From positions 1 through 64,000 of the forward strand of contig NZ_BNBT01000017.1 of the NCBI RefSeq assembly GCF_014656095.1: 64,000 nucleotides of DNA. The letters run 5' to 3'. The notes below the pieces were generated by a model. The model saw nothing but the letters and a program-made list of their open reading frames with translations. It did no database searches and was not told where the DNA came from. The position numbers and the translations under genes were made by a program. Shown in pieces: positions 50,813 through 59,926 of the stretch. Source of the stretch: Streptomyces longispororuber (GTDB lineage: Bacteria > Actinomycetota > Actinomycetes > Streptomycetales > Streptomycetaceae). Every line of letters starts with the position of its first letter. Positions within the stretch are counted from its first letter, which is position 1.

Positions 50813-52051
50813 TCAGAACCAGTGCAGGCAGTGCGGGGTGCGCTCGGCGCGGAAGAGGGCGTCGGCGAGGAGGGCCGCGCCCGCGTGGTGGGCCCGGACG
50901 TGGCCGGCGCGCACGAGGGTGCTCGGGGCGGTGCCGCCGAGGTAGAGCGCCCCGAGGTCGCCGATGTCCAGGGACAGGTCGGGCTCCCGGTCCGTCGGGA
51001 CGCAGTCGGCCTTGCCCTCCCGGACGGTCAGCAGGTAGCGGCCGTGCTCGCCGAGGAACGGGTCGTCGACGTCGAGGACGAGCTCGCCGTCCGTGAACCA
51101 GCCGCGGGCGGTCAGCGCGCGCGGGACGTCGAGGAGCCGTACCCACAGCCAGTCGGTCTCCCCGCTCGCCTCGCCGGCACGGAGGTCCGCGAGCTGCCAG
51201 CGCAGCGGGTGCTGGGGCGGGACGTGCTGGAACACGACCTGGGAGACCAGGTCGTGCCCCAGTACGCACCGGGCCAGTGCCGTGAAGGCGGCGTCGTCGG
51301 TGGCGACGGTCTCGTCGACCGTCAGGGTGGTGGCCTCGACCACGTAGCTGGCGTAGCCGTCCGGGACACCGTCGGCGTCCCGGTGCACGGCCACGTAGCG
51401 CGGCGCCGGCGAGACCGGGGGCCGCCCCGCGCCCAGGGCCCACCAGTGGTGCGGCCGGGACAGGGCGCCGGGCTGGGCGCGGCGGTACCGGTCGTAGACC
51501 TCCTCCAGCACCTCGCCGCACTCGGCGCGGCGCAGCACCTCGACCGAACCGCCGTCCGGGCCTTCGGCCGAGCCGGCCGCCGGTACGCCCGCCGCAGGCC
51601 GCCGGGGAGGGGCGAACGCGGCCCGGTGGCGCGGCACCGTGAGCCGCGCCGTGTAGGTCGCAGGGCCGTAGCCGAAGCGGCCGTAGATCGGGGCCTCGGA
51701 GGCCAGCAGGACGGAGAGGAACTCCCCGCGCGCCCGTATCCCGGCGAGCTGGTGCCGCACCATCGCGCTGAGTACGCCCCGGCGTCGGTGCGACGGCACG
51801 ACGCCCACGGCGGTCACCCCGGCGGCCGGGACGAGGACGTCCCCGGGCAGGGTGAGCTCGAAGGAGTACGCGCCCGCGGTGCCGACGGGCCGCCCCTCCG
51901 GCGTCAGGGCGAGCAGGCAGCGGTCCCCTTCGAGCGCCGCCCACCACGGCCCGCCGCCTTCGGGCGGGGTGTCCGGGAGACGCCCGAAGGCGACGTGGAG
52001 CGTATCGACGAGCACGCCGAGGTCGTCCTCGGTCGTGGACCGGATCTCCAT
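50813..52051 (-). CDS. Eis-type GNAT N-acetyltransferase
   Basis: A 412-aa enzyme of the enhanced-intracellular-survival family: an N-terminal GNAT domain with AVGVVPSHRRRGVLSAMVRHQL as the acetyl-CoA site (summarised) and LLASEAPIYGRFGYGPAT, a middle GNAT-like domain, an SCP2-like C-terminal part and the family's C-terminal CLHWF, whose carboxylate acts in catalysis. In mycobacteria these acetylate aminoglycosides and lysines; in Streptomyces the substrate is unknown. A start at ATG 52051 fits the conserved beginning MEIRSTTEDDLG. Confidence 0.87.
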   Translation of the reverse strand: MEIRSTTEDDLGVLVDTLHVAFGRLPDTPPEGGGPWWAALEGDRCLLALTPEGRPVGTAGAYSFELTLPGDVLVPAAGVTAVGVVPSHRRRGVLSAMVRHQLAGIRARGEFLSVLLASEAPIYGRFGYGPATYTARLTVPRHRAAFAPPRRPAAGVPAAGSAEGPDGGSVEVLRRAECGEVLEEVYDRYRRAQPGALSRPHHWWALGAGRPPVSPAPRYVAVHRDADGVPDGYASYVVEATTLTVDETVATDDAAFTALARCVLGHDLVSQVVFQHVPPQHPLRWQLADLRAGEASGETDWLWVRLLDVPRALTARGWFTDGELVLDVDDPFLGEHGRYLLTVREGKADCVPTDREPDLSLDIGDLGALYLGGTAPSTLVRAGHVRAHHAGAALLADALFRAERTPHCLHWF

Positions 52052-52151
52052 GGCCGCCCGTACCCCTTCGCGATCTCGGCACCGCGGACCAGCGCCGACC
52101 TCACAGGGCACCGTCGACCCGTGGCCAGGGCAAACGAATTACCGCCGGGGC

Positions 52152-52175
52152 GGGGCTGTGGCTGTGGTTGTGGCT
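52152..52175. repeat. GTGGCT hexamer repeat
   Basis: Units GGGGCT, GTGGCT, GTGGTT and GTGGCT in tandem. The same GTGGCT(n)-GTGGTT-GTGGCT arrangement occurs at 27757-27786, five units there. Both are in intergenic DNA. Confidence 0.7.
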
Positions 52176-52270
52176 GTCGCGCACCGCACGGTGCCTGGTG
52201 GCCGGGCGGACCGCCCCTGGGACGGCGCCCGGCCCGGCAGCCCAACCCCTGCCGGTCGTAAGGGAGATGG

Positions 52271-52531
52271 ATGCGCCTGATGCCGGACGAGCATCAGGTG
52301 CGCTCCCTCGACCACCAGTGGCAGCTCGGCAACACGCGTGGCCAGATGCGCACGTGGGGCCGGGGGCAGTTCCGGTGGACGACCTTCGACCTGTCGGTGG
52401 AACGGGGGCCGGACGGCAAGCGCCGTATCAAGAAGACGACGTTGACCGACACCGCGGACCTGAAGAACCCCTTGCGCGACGCGGTGCTCGCCATGGGCTG
52501 GTCCTGGAGGGCACGCCTGTCGAAGCTCTGA
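52271..52531 (+). CDS. Small hypothetical protein
   Basis: An 86-aa protein. ATG 52271 is preceded by AAGGGAGATGG. It is rich in Trp and Arg (QVRSLDHQWQLGNTRGQMRT and WGRGQFRWTTFDLSVERG) with a basic middle and an amphipathic end LKNPLRDAVLAMGWSWRARL. There is no signal or membrane span and no family known to me. It is supported mainly by its ribosome site and amino-acid composition. Confidence 0.5.
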   Translation: MRLMPDEHQVRSLDHQWQLGNTRGQMRTWGRGQFRWTTFDLSVERGPDGKRRIKKTTLTDTADLKNPLRDAVLAMGWSWRARLSKL

Positions 52532-52580
52532 GCGGCCCACGCGGCCACGGCTGCCGGAGGCCGTCCTCGCGGGGGCGGGG

Positions 52581-52940
52581 TCAGCCGACGGCGGCCCAGG
52601 ACCACAACGCCAACCCGGTGGTGATCGGGCAGGCCACGATGCCCGTCAGGAGCAGGCGGCTTGGCCAGGACAGGCGGCGGATGCCAGGGGCGAACGTCAG
52701 GGCGGTCAGGGTCGCGGCGGCGCCGGCGACGACGGCCACGTAGCGCAGGACGAAGGCGCCGGTGTCCTCACCCGCGGCCGCGCCCCAGAGCGCGGCCAGA
52801 CCCACGAGCAACGTGATCCAGCCCAGCGACACCAGCGTGAGCGCCCACAGCACGCCCGCCACCACGACGAGCCCCTTGTGCTCGGAGCGTGGTGCGGGCC
52901 GGGCGGGGCCGTAGAGGCGTGCGTAGGTGCCGGAGTTCAT
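52581..52940 (-). CDS. Small membrane protein, four spans
   Basis: A 119-aa protein with a short hydrophilic start (MNSGTYARLYGPARPAPRSE) and about four hydrophobic helices (GLVVVAGVLWALTLVSLGWI, LLVGLAALWGAAAG, VAVVAGAAATLTALTFA, LLLTGIVACPITTGLALW). The Arg/Pro-rich first loop resembles small Streptomyces inner-membrane proteins of unknown role. ATG 52940 has GGAAGGACC upstream. No partner is apparent. Confidence 0.65.
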   Translation of the reverse strand: MNSGTYARLYGPARPAPRSEHKGLVVVAGVLWALTLVSLGWITLLVGLAALWGAAAGEDTGAFVLRYVAVVAGAAATLTALTFAPGIRRLSWPSRLLLTGIVACPITTGLALWSWAAVG

Positions 52941-53424
52941 CGTCGGTCCTTCCATGATCGGTACGCGCCATCCTGTTCCGCCCGCCCCGCCGCGGCATGG
53001 GCGCGGATACTCATCCGCGCCGTGGCGCGTACTCAGCCGACGCGACCCGGCCTCCGCACCGGAAGGCCCTCGACGGCCGACGCGACGCAGCCCCGGCTCC
53101 GTCTTCCGGCGGCGCGACGCGCGGCAGAGGCCTGTCTGTGCCGGGGGGCGGACGACGGTGTGGCGCGCCGTCAGGCGGGTGCGGGCGGGTGCGGGCGGGT
53201 GTGCTCGCGGGCCACCGGTCGTGGCTGAGGGCGGGTTGGCGCAGTGGAGGGATGCTGGGGAGGCAGGCCGAACGTCGGGGACAGCGGAAGGGGACGATCG
53301 TGACCGGAGTGTCAGGACTCCATGCCGGGGCCGTCGCGTCGCGGGCGGCGGCGGTGGCCATGGGGCCGCTCGCTGTGGTGCGCCAGGGGTGCCGGTGGTT
53401 TGGTCGGGGGGCGGGGGTGGGGGC
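52941..53424. other. 484-bp gap with GC-rich repeats
   Basis: The direct repeat GCGGGTGCGG-GCGGGTGCGG is at 53175-53200. A possible 42-codon frame at 53300-53428 ends in GTGA at the next start but has no recognisable product. No promoter is clear, and I see no certain gene. Confidence 0.35.
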
Positions 53425-54432
53425 GTGAGCCGGATTCGGGTGGCTCTGGCCATGTCCTCGCGGGCCGCGGGGGCCGTGTTCACGCCGCGGGCCCTGGCCG
53501 CGCTGGGGGAGGTGTGCGACCTGGCCCCGCCCCCCGCCCTCGACGACCTGACGACCGACCGCGCCCGGGGCGTCCTCGCCGGCGTGGACCTCCTCGTGAC
53601 GGGCTGGGGCTGCCCGCCGCTCGACGCGGCCGCCCTGGCCGCGGCGCCCCGCCTCAAGGCCGTGGTGCACGCGGCCGGTTCGGTGCGCGGGCACGTCACC
53701 GACGCCTGCTGGGAGCGCGGCATCGAGGTGTCGTCGGCCGCCGCGGCCAACGCGCTGCCGGTCGCCGAGTACACCCTCGCGATGATCCTGCTGCACGGCA
53801 AGCACGTCCTGGAACGGGCCCGCGACTACCGGCGCGACCGCACCCGCAGCGACTGGCTGTCCACCCCGCATGAGGTGGGCAACTACCGCCGCACCGTGGG
53901 CGTCCTGTCCGCCTCGCTCACCGGCCGCCGCGTCATCGAGCTGCTGCACCCCTTCGACTTCGAGGTGCTCCTGTACGACCCCTACGTCAGCCGCGCGGAG
54001 GCCGCCGACCTCGGCGTGGAGCCGGTCGGGCTGCCCGAACTCTTCGCGCGCGGCGACCTGGTGAGCATCCACACGCCGCTGCTGCCCGCCACGCGCGGCC
54101 TCGTCAGCCGGGAGCTGCTCACCGCGATGCGGCCCGGAGCCGCCCTCGTCAACACCGCGCGCGGCGCCGTCGTCGACCAGGACGCGCTGACCGACGTGGT
54201 GCGCGCGGGCCGCATCCGCGCGGTCCTCGACGTCACGGACCCCGAGGTGCTGCCCGCCGACCACCCCCTGTGGGACTGCCCGAACGCGCTCATCACCCCG
54301 CACCTCGCGGGCTCCCTGGGCAGCGAGTGGGAGCGCCTCGCCGACACCGCCGTCGGCGAGGTGGCCCGATGGGCCGCGGGCACGGGCTTCGCGCACCCCG
54401 TACGGCGCGAGCGGCTGGCGTTCCTCGCGTGA
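53425..54432 (+). CDS. 2-hydroxyacid dehydrogenase-like, altered nucleotide loop
   Basis: A 335-aa D-isomer-specific 2-hydroxyacid dehydrogenase-like protein. Catalytic elements are present: NTARGAVVDQDALTDVVRAG with the Arg, LDVTDPEVLPADHP with the Glu, and ITPHLAGSLGSE with the His. The NAD loop, normally GxGxxG, reads VGVLSASLTGRRVIELL, with Ser where Gly is expected. So NAD binding may be changed or lost. Start GTG 53425. It overlaps the DUF2264 gene by four bases; the pair is common in plant-polymer and uronate loci. Confidence 0.78.
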   Translation: MSRIRVALAMSSRAAGAVFTPRALAALGEVCDLAPPPALDDLTTDRARGVLAGVDLLVTGWGCPPLDAAALAAAPRLKAVVHAAGSVRGHVTDACWERGIEVSSAAAANALPVAEYTLAMILLHGKHVLERARDYRRDRTRSDWLSTPHEVGNYRRTVGVLSASLTGRRVIELLHPFDFEVLLYDPYVSRAEAADLGVEPVGLPELFARGDLVSIHTPLLPATRGLVSRELLTAMRPGAALVNTARGAVVDQDALTDVVRAGRIRAVLDVTDPEVLPADHPLWDCPNALITPHLAGSLGSEWERLADTAVGEVARWAAGTGFAHPVRRERLAFLA

Positions 54433-56431
54433 GCCCGCCCTTCGCGCTGCCCGCCGAGGACCGGGAGCTGAGCCCGTACACCGGCTGGACCCGCGCCCAC
54501 TGGGAGGCCGTCGCCGACGGACTGATCGCCGCCGCCCTGCGGTGGGCGACCCCCGAGGGCGCCCTGCTCCACCTGCCGGGCCGCCCCTCCGTGTCCGGCG
54601 CCCGCTCCGACGGCCTGGAGGGCTACGCCCGTACGTTCCTCGCGGCCGCCCTCCGTGTCGCGGGCGACGGCGGCAGGGACCCGCACCACTGGCTGGAGCG
54701 GTACGCGCGGGGCCTCGCGGCGGGCACCCGTACCCCGGGCCGGCACGACACCGAGTCCTGGCCGCCAATCCTCGACCACCACGTGCGGGGCCAGCCGATG
54801 GTGGAGGCCGCGTCCGTGGCCCTCGGCCTCGCCCTCACCCGGCCGTGGCTCTGGGACCGGCTGGACGACGGCGTGCAGGAGCGCGCGGAGCGCTGGCTGC
54901 GCGGCGCGCTCACGCACACGCCTGCCCCCAACAACTGGTACCTGTTCCCCTTCACGGTGGCGTCCTTCCTGGAGGCGGCGGGGCGCGGCGACACGGCGAC
55001 CGCCCGCGCCACGCAGCGGGCGCTCGACCTGTTGGAGACCTGGTACCGGGGCGACGGCTGGTACGCGGACGGCGACGGCCGGGCCTTCGACCACTACAAC
55101 GGCTGGGCGCTGCACCTGTATCCGCCGCTGCACGCGCACCTGACCGGCGACGCCGAGGTCGCCGCCCGCTGCGGGCCGCGGCTGCGCGCGTACCTGGAGA
55201 GCCACGCGCTGTTCTTCGGCGCCGACGGCGCGCCCGTGCACTTCGGGCGCTCCCTCACCTACCGGTTCGCGGCCTGCGCCGCCGTCGGCACCGGGGCCGT
55301 GACCGGCCACACCCCGCTGCCGCCCGGCACGTCACGCCGTCTCGTCAGCGGCTGTCTGCGCTACTTCCTGGACCGGGGCGCGGTCACCGCCGACGGGCTG
55401 CTGAGCCTCGGCTGGCACGGCCCGCACGCCGCCACCCTCCAGGCGTACTCGGGCCCCGCGTCCCCGTACTGGGCCGCCAAGGCCTTCGTGGCGCTGCTCG
55501 CGCCGGCGGACGACCCGCTGTGGACGGCGCCCGAGGGGCCCGCGCCCAGCGAGGGCCCCGACCGGGTCCTCGCGCTGCCCGCGCCGGGCCTGCTCGTCCA
55601 GTCGACCCGGGCCGACGGGATCTCCGCCTGCACAACCACGGCAGCGACCACGTGGCCCCGCACGAGGGCGAGGACGCCTCCCGGGACGACCCGCACTACG
55701 GCCGCCAGGCCTACTCCACGCACACCGGCCCCACCGCCCCCGGCGACACCGCCGACAACCACCTGTCCGTGGAGGCCGGCGGCGTCGGCAGCGTACGGCG
55801 CCGCGTCCACCCCCTCGGCGCGGGGCACGGCGACGGCTGGGGCTGGGCGGCGTCCTGGCACCGGCCGGTGTTCCCGTCCGGGCCACCCCTGGTGCCGGGC
55901 CTGCGGGTGGAGAGCGTGACCGTGGCGCGCGGCCGGTACGAGCTGCGGGTCCACCGGGTCGTCGGCGCGCCGCACGGGGCCCGGGTGACGCTGACCGGCT
56001 GGGCCACGGCCGCCCTGCGCTCGGAGCTGGTCGCCCTGTACGGCTGGACCGGGGCGGACGAGGTGCGGGCGCCGCGGGGCACCGCGTACGAGCCGTGGGC
56101 GCGTGTCCCCCGGCTGTCGGCGGACGTCGAGGGCACCGCGGTGTTCGTGGCGCTGGCCTCCCTGACCGCGCCCGCACCGGCGGCACCACCGGCCACCGCC
56201 GTGCCACCGTTCGCTGCCGTACCGCCGCTGTCCAGTGCCTCGCCGCTGCCCGTTCCCGTACCGCCACCCGCTGCCGTACCGCCGCCCGGTGCCGTGCCGC
56301 CGTCCGCTCCCGTGCCGCTGTCCGCCGCCGTCCGCGGCGTCACCGTCACCGGCCGTGCGGTACGGGTGCGGTGGGCCGACGGCGCGGACACCGTGCTCGG
56401 CTTCGCGCCGCTGACGGTCCGTATGGGCTGA
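54429..56431 (+). pseudogene. DUF2264 (heparinase-like) gene with a -1 frameshift
   Basis: From GTG 54429 the frame encodes DUF2264: LPAEDRELSPYTGWTRAHWE, HVRGQPMVEAASVALGLALT, NNWYLFPFTVASFLEAAGRG and FHYNGWALHLYPP-type segments (summarised). At about 55620-55623 the frame breaks. One base appears missing after ATC in GACGGGATC, and the rest continues in the other frame as LHNHGSDHVAPHEGED to the end at 56431. The later half also has a Pro-rich insertion (VPPPAAVPPPGAVPPSAPVP). It is either a true pseudogene or a sequencing error. The intact protein would be about 667 aa, acting on polysaccharide with the coupled dehydrogenase. Confidence 0.8.
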
Positions 56432-56448
56432 GCCCGTACAGGCGATGA

Positions 56449-57330
56449 TTACGCAGTCCGCAGCACCTCCCGCAGCCGGGCCGCGAAGGCCTCCGGCCGG
56501 CCCTGCTGGCCGTACTCGCCGCCCAGGAAGCCGCCGTGGTGGCTGGGGAAGAGCGTCACGGGCAGGCCGAGCCGGTCCGCGAGGGCGGCGGTGGCGCGGG
56601 CCGTCATCTCGTCCTGGGACTCCTCGCCCGCAGCGAGGACGATCCGTGTCGGCGCGGCGGCGAGGGCGTCGACGTCCGGCCGGTAGCCGCAGCAGCCGCG
56701 GAGGTTCTGCCCCAGGAGCGCGTCGTCGCGGGCGCCGTCGTCCTCGGTCGGCAGGCCGAAGGCGGCCGGGTCCGGCGCCGGCTCCTCGGCGTAGGACTCC
56801 GGCAGCGGCCCCTTCCGCATGGCCAGCGCGATGAACTTGGCCATCGCGGGCCCCTGGCCCGCGCGCAGGTACGTACGGTGGATGTCCTCCACCGTGGCGA
56901 GGACCGCCGCGCCGTCCGGCAGGACCCCCGCGATCGGCGGCTCGTGCGCGACGAGCGTCCGGACGAGTTCGGGGTGGCGCGCCACGAGGGCCAGGGCGTT
57001 CACCGCCCCGCCGCTGCTGGCGAACACCTCCACCGGCCCGGTGCCGAGGTCCTCGACCAGGTGCCGCAGGTCCTCGGCGTGGTCGTCCGGGGTCAGCTCC
57101 CCGCCGCCGTCCGAGCGGACGCTGCGCCCCGTGCCGCGCGGGTCGTACGTGACCACGACCCGGTCGGCGAAGTGCGAGGCCAGCGTCGCGAACCCGGCCG
57201 CGTCCATCGGCGAACCGATCAGCAGCAGCACGGGACGGTCCGCGTCCGCCTCCTTCAGGTCGCCCCGGACGTCGTACCTGAGGGTCGCGCCCGGCGACTG
57301 GAGGACGCGGGTCTCGGGTGTCACGGTCAT
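56449..57330 (-). CDS. Alpha/beta-hydrolase
   Basis: A 293-aa hydrolase: oxyanion-side PVLLLIGSPMDAAGFATLA, the DPRGTGRS motif common in esterases and haloperoxidase-like enzymes, nucleophile Ser in VFASSGGAVNALALV, and His near the end in FPSHHGGFLGGEY. It is convergent with the DUF2264 gene (18 bases apart). It is probably cytoplasmic; the substrate is not predictable. ATG 57330 starts the conserved frame. Confidence 0.85.
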   Translation of the reverse strand: MTVTPETRVLQSPGATLRYDVRGDLKEADADRPVLLLIGSPMDAAGFATLASHFADRVVVTYDPRGTGRSVRSDGGGELTPDDHAEDLRHLVEDLGTGPVEVFASSGGAVNALALVARHPELVRTLVAHEPPIAGVLPDGAAVLATVEDIHRTYLRAGQGPAMAKFIALAMRKGPLPESYAEEPAPDPAAFGLPTEDDGARDDALLGQNLRGCCGYRPDVDALAAAPTRIVLAAGEESQDEMTARATAALADRLGLPVTLFPSHHGGFLGGEYGQQGRPEAFAARLREVLRTA

Positions 57331-57849
57331 GGTGTCTCCTCGGTCGGCTCCGCTGTGGCGGGGTGTCGTGAGGGCAGACTCCCGGACCCGGCGTTTCTCA
57401 TCGCGGACGCGGACGCGGCGTCCCTCCGGCCACGGCGGACCGCCTGCCGCCCGCGGGGAACGGGGGCCCGGGCGCGGGGGCGGCAGGCGGGCGCGCGGCC
57501 GTCGGCGGGTGACGGGAAGCCGCCGGTGGTCGCCGGGTCCGGCGATGAAAGCGGGGCGTTCACCGAGCCGCACACCAGCATTTGTCGCGGGATGTCGCGA
57601 AAGCCGCGCGCGGCGAACCGGCCAGGGTGGGGAAAACCCGCCGGTGCCCCTTGTGCGCCCTGGCCGCCGCCGGGCGGAGCTGCCTAGGATCGCCGACGCG
57701 GACCCGTGGAGCGGCGCCCGGTGCGCGCACCGCGCGGCACACCGGAGCGCGTCGCCGCGCGGCACCGCCGGGGAGTTCCGCACACCGGCGTCTCCGGCTT
57801 CCTCGCCGGTGCCGCCGGACACCGTCTCGGGGGATTTCAGGGAGTGAAC
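57331..57849. promoter_or_regulatory. 519-bp leader before the BacA-like operon
   Basis: Long untranslated space between divergent genes. A TAGGAT hexamer at 57685-57690 is a possible -10 box but lacks a good -35. GGGAG at 57838-57844 precedes ATG 57850. No gene or riboswitch was recognised. Confidence 0.4.
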
Positions 57850-58608
57850 ATGATGACGGGGGAACAGGCGTGCGCCGACACGTTGCCGCCCGCGCCCATC
57901 GGTGACATCCGGTACCTGCACACCCTCGGCCCTTCCGGCACCAATCTGGAGTCGGCGGCCCACCTGTGGTTCCGGCGGCGCGGCCGCACGGGCGAGGGGC
58001 GGGTCGTCCTGCACACCTCCCTGGAGGAGGCCATGGCGGGCGTGCCCCGCACCGGCGAGCACGCGCTGCTCGCCTGCGCGGTCTACCCGGAGCTGCACAC
58101 GCTCGTCTTCGGCAACCTGCGCCACTGCCGCATGGTCGACTGCTTCCTGTGGCCCACCTTCGAGATGGTGCTCGCCGTGGCCCCGGGCACGAGCGCCGAG
58201 CCGCGCACCGTGGCCACGCACCCCGCGCCCGCCGGCCTCGTCGCGCCCACGAGCGAGCGGCAGTTGGTGACCAGCAACGCGCAGGCCGCCATCGACTGCG
58301 CCGACGGCAAGGCCGAGGGGTGCGTCACCACCGTCGTCGCGGCGCGCGCCCACGGGCTGCGGGTCGTCCGCAGCTTCGGCGAGGTCCCGATGGTGTACAC
58401 CGTCCACCACGTGGCGGAGCCACCGTGCGAGCACGGACCGGACGGCGCCCGCGAGCGCGTACCGGAGGCCGCGCGCCACCTCGGACCGGACGGCGCCCGC
58501 GAACACCTGCCGGAGGCCGCCCGCGACGACCGCGCACAGGAGAGTGCCCGGGACGACCGCGCACAGCAGAGTCCCCGGGACGACCGCGCGCGGGGGAGTG
58601 CCCGGTGA
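57850..58608 (+). CDS. BacA-like prephenate dehydratase/decarboxylase-domain protein
   Basis: A 252-aa protein. YLHTLGPSGTNLESAAHLWF near residue 22 corresponds to NTLGPEGTSSEYAA of BacA (bacilysin prephenate decarboxylase). Further matches are LHTSLEEAMAG, ACAVYPELHTLVFGNL, then FLWPTFEMVLAVAPG, THPAPAGLVAP and RSFGEVPMVYTVHH. From about residue 195 a tail of two 16-aa and three 9-aa repeats (RDDRAQESA-like) follows. No ACT domain is seen. The likely role is decarboxylation or dehydration of prephenate to a non-aromatic precursor, first step of a short operon with an aminotransferase and an exporter. GGGAG precedes ATG 57850. Confidence 0.72.
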   Translation: MMTGEQACADTLPPAPIGDIRYLHTLGPSGTNLESAAHLWFRRRGRTGEGRVVLHTSLEEAMAGVPRTGEHALLACAVYPELHTLVFGNLRHCRMVDCFLWPTFEMVLAVAPGTSAEPRTVATHPAPAGLVAPTSERQLVTSNAQAAIDCADGKAEGCVTTVVAARAHGLRVVRSFGEVPMVYTVHHVAEPPCEHGPDGARERVPEAARHLGPDGAREHLPEAARDDRAQESARDDRAQQSPRDDRARGSAR

Positions 58609-59903
58609 CCGGGGCGACGTCCGGCGCGCCGAGCCGGCCGCGCGGCACGTACCGCCTCCGCGACGAGCTGCTCGACGAGGCCGCCGCCCTCGGCCGCGGG
58701 CTGCTGCCGCGCGTCGACGCCTTCCGCGCCCGCCAGCGCGACGACGGCACCGTCGCCGCGCCGGACGACGCGGACCGCCGCGCCCTGACCGGCATCAGGG
58801 ACGAGGCGGTCCGGTGGTTCACCGGGCACGGCAGGGCGGCGCAGGCCGACGCGCTGGCCGCCGACGTCGACGACTGGCTGCGCGCGGGGCTCGACACGCC
58901 GCCGCACTTCGCCCGCTCCCGCGACGCGCTGACCGCGCCCGCCGACGGCGACTGGGCGGCGTTCCTCGCCCCCGTGCAGACCACCAACAGCGTCCCGCCC
59001 GTGGGCAAGCGGCTGGAGTTCTTCCTCGTCCGCCGCAAGGAACCCGACGCGCTGCCCGCCCTCGCGCGCCACTATCCGCACCCCACGAACAACTGCCAGG
59101 CCACCGTGGTGCTCGCGGGCAGCGAAGGCGTGGCCCGGGGCAACTGCATCGTGTTCTTCCCGGAGAACGTCGCCGCCCGCGACAAGGTGACCGAACAGGC
59201 CTACGCGATCTTCTTCTTCAGCAAGTTCCGGCGCATCCACGAAACGTTCGCCGTACCGTCCGCGCACGCCGTGCTCACCGCCGCGTCCGTGCCCGGCGCC
59301 TCCACCGGGATGGACCCCGAGGCGTGCTACCAGGCGCGGGCCGTCTGGGGCTATCTGCACGACTACTTCCACCACCAGGGCCGGTGGCCGCTCGACCGGC
59401 ACATCAAGCTCAAGATGAACTGGTTCATCGGCCTGCTGGAGGAGCTCAAGGTCGACGCCAGGACCGCCCTCGCCTGCCACGCCGACGAGGCCGTCCCGTA
59501 CCCCGACGAGCAGATCGCCATGATCCTGCTGGAGCGGATGTTCCGGTACCCGCTGGACGCCGACGCCGTCCGCAACTTCGACGCGGGCACCGGCGTGTTC
59601 CTCTACTCCTGGCTGCGCGAGCGCCGCGCCATCCGCGACGGCCGGGACGGACTGCTCCGTCTGGACCACGACCGTGTCCTCGACGGGCTGCGGGAGTTGG
59701 TCGACACGATCGAGGGTATGGAAGCCGCCGTCAGCACCCCCGCGGAGTACCGCGCGGCCGCCAAGGCGCTCGTCCGGACCCACCTGCGCGAGGGCGCCGA
59801 GGGCGACCGGTACGCCTTCACCGACGACCAGCGGGCGCTGCTCAGGGCCCGGGAGCGGCTCGCCGCCGTGCCGCCGCCGCGCTTCGCGCCGGGCGAGATG
59901 TGA
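58605..59903 (+). CDS. Conserved protein, metal-enzyme-like, unknown
   Basis: A 432-aa protein that overlaps the BacA-like stop (GTGA). It is mostly helical. LHDYFHHQGRWPLDRHIKLK has a His-Asp-x2-His-His group, HTNNCQATVVLAG-type segments (HPTNNCQ), and acidic helices PYPDEQIAMILLERMFRYPL and LYSWLRERRAIRDG, so a metal site is possible. I do not recognise the family; it may be a DUF found mainly in Streptomyces. The position between a prephenate-processing and a SnoaL-like gene suggests an oxidising or rearranging enzyme in that pathway; this is inferred. Confidence 0.6.
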   Translation: MTGATSGAPSRPRGTYRLRDELLDEAAALGRGLLPRVDAFRARQRDDGTVAAPDDADRRALTGIRDEAVRWFTGHGRAAQADALAADVDDWLRAGLDTPPHFARSRDALTAPADGDWAAFLAPVQTTNSVPPVGKRLEFFLVRRKEPDALPALARHYPHPTNNCQATVVLAGSEGVARGNCIVFFPENVAARDKVTEQAYAIFFFSKFRRIHETFAVPSAHAVLTAASVPGASTGMDPEACYQARAVWGYLHDYFHHQGRWPLDRHIKLKMNWFIGLLEELKVDARTALACHADEAVPYPDEQIAMILLERMFRYPLDADAVRNFDAGTGVFLYSWLRERRAIRDGRDGLLRLDHDRVLDGLRELVDTIEGMEAAVSTPAEYRAAAKALVRTHLREGAEGDRYAFTDDQRALLRARERLAAVPPPRFAPGEM

Positions 59904-59926
59904 CCGACACGAGAGGAACAGGAGTC

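Noticed and set aside
53300..53428. Possible 42-aa leader peptide ending in GTGA at the dehydrogenase start
   Set aside because: A site GGAAGGGGA and coupling are suggestive, but the product is Ala/Gly/Val low complexity with no family support.
57651..57690. Promoter with TTGTGC and TAGGAT before the BacA-like gene
   Set aside because: The spacer is 28 bases, too long for a normal sigma-70-type promoter. TAGGAT alone is kept only as a possible -10.
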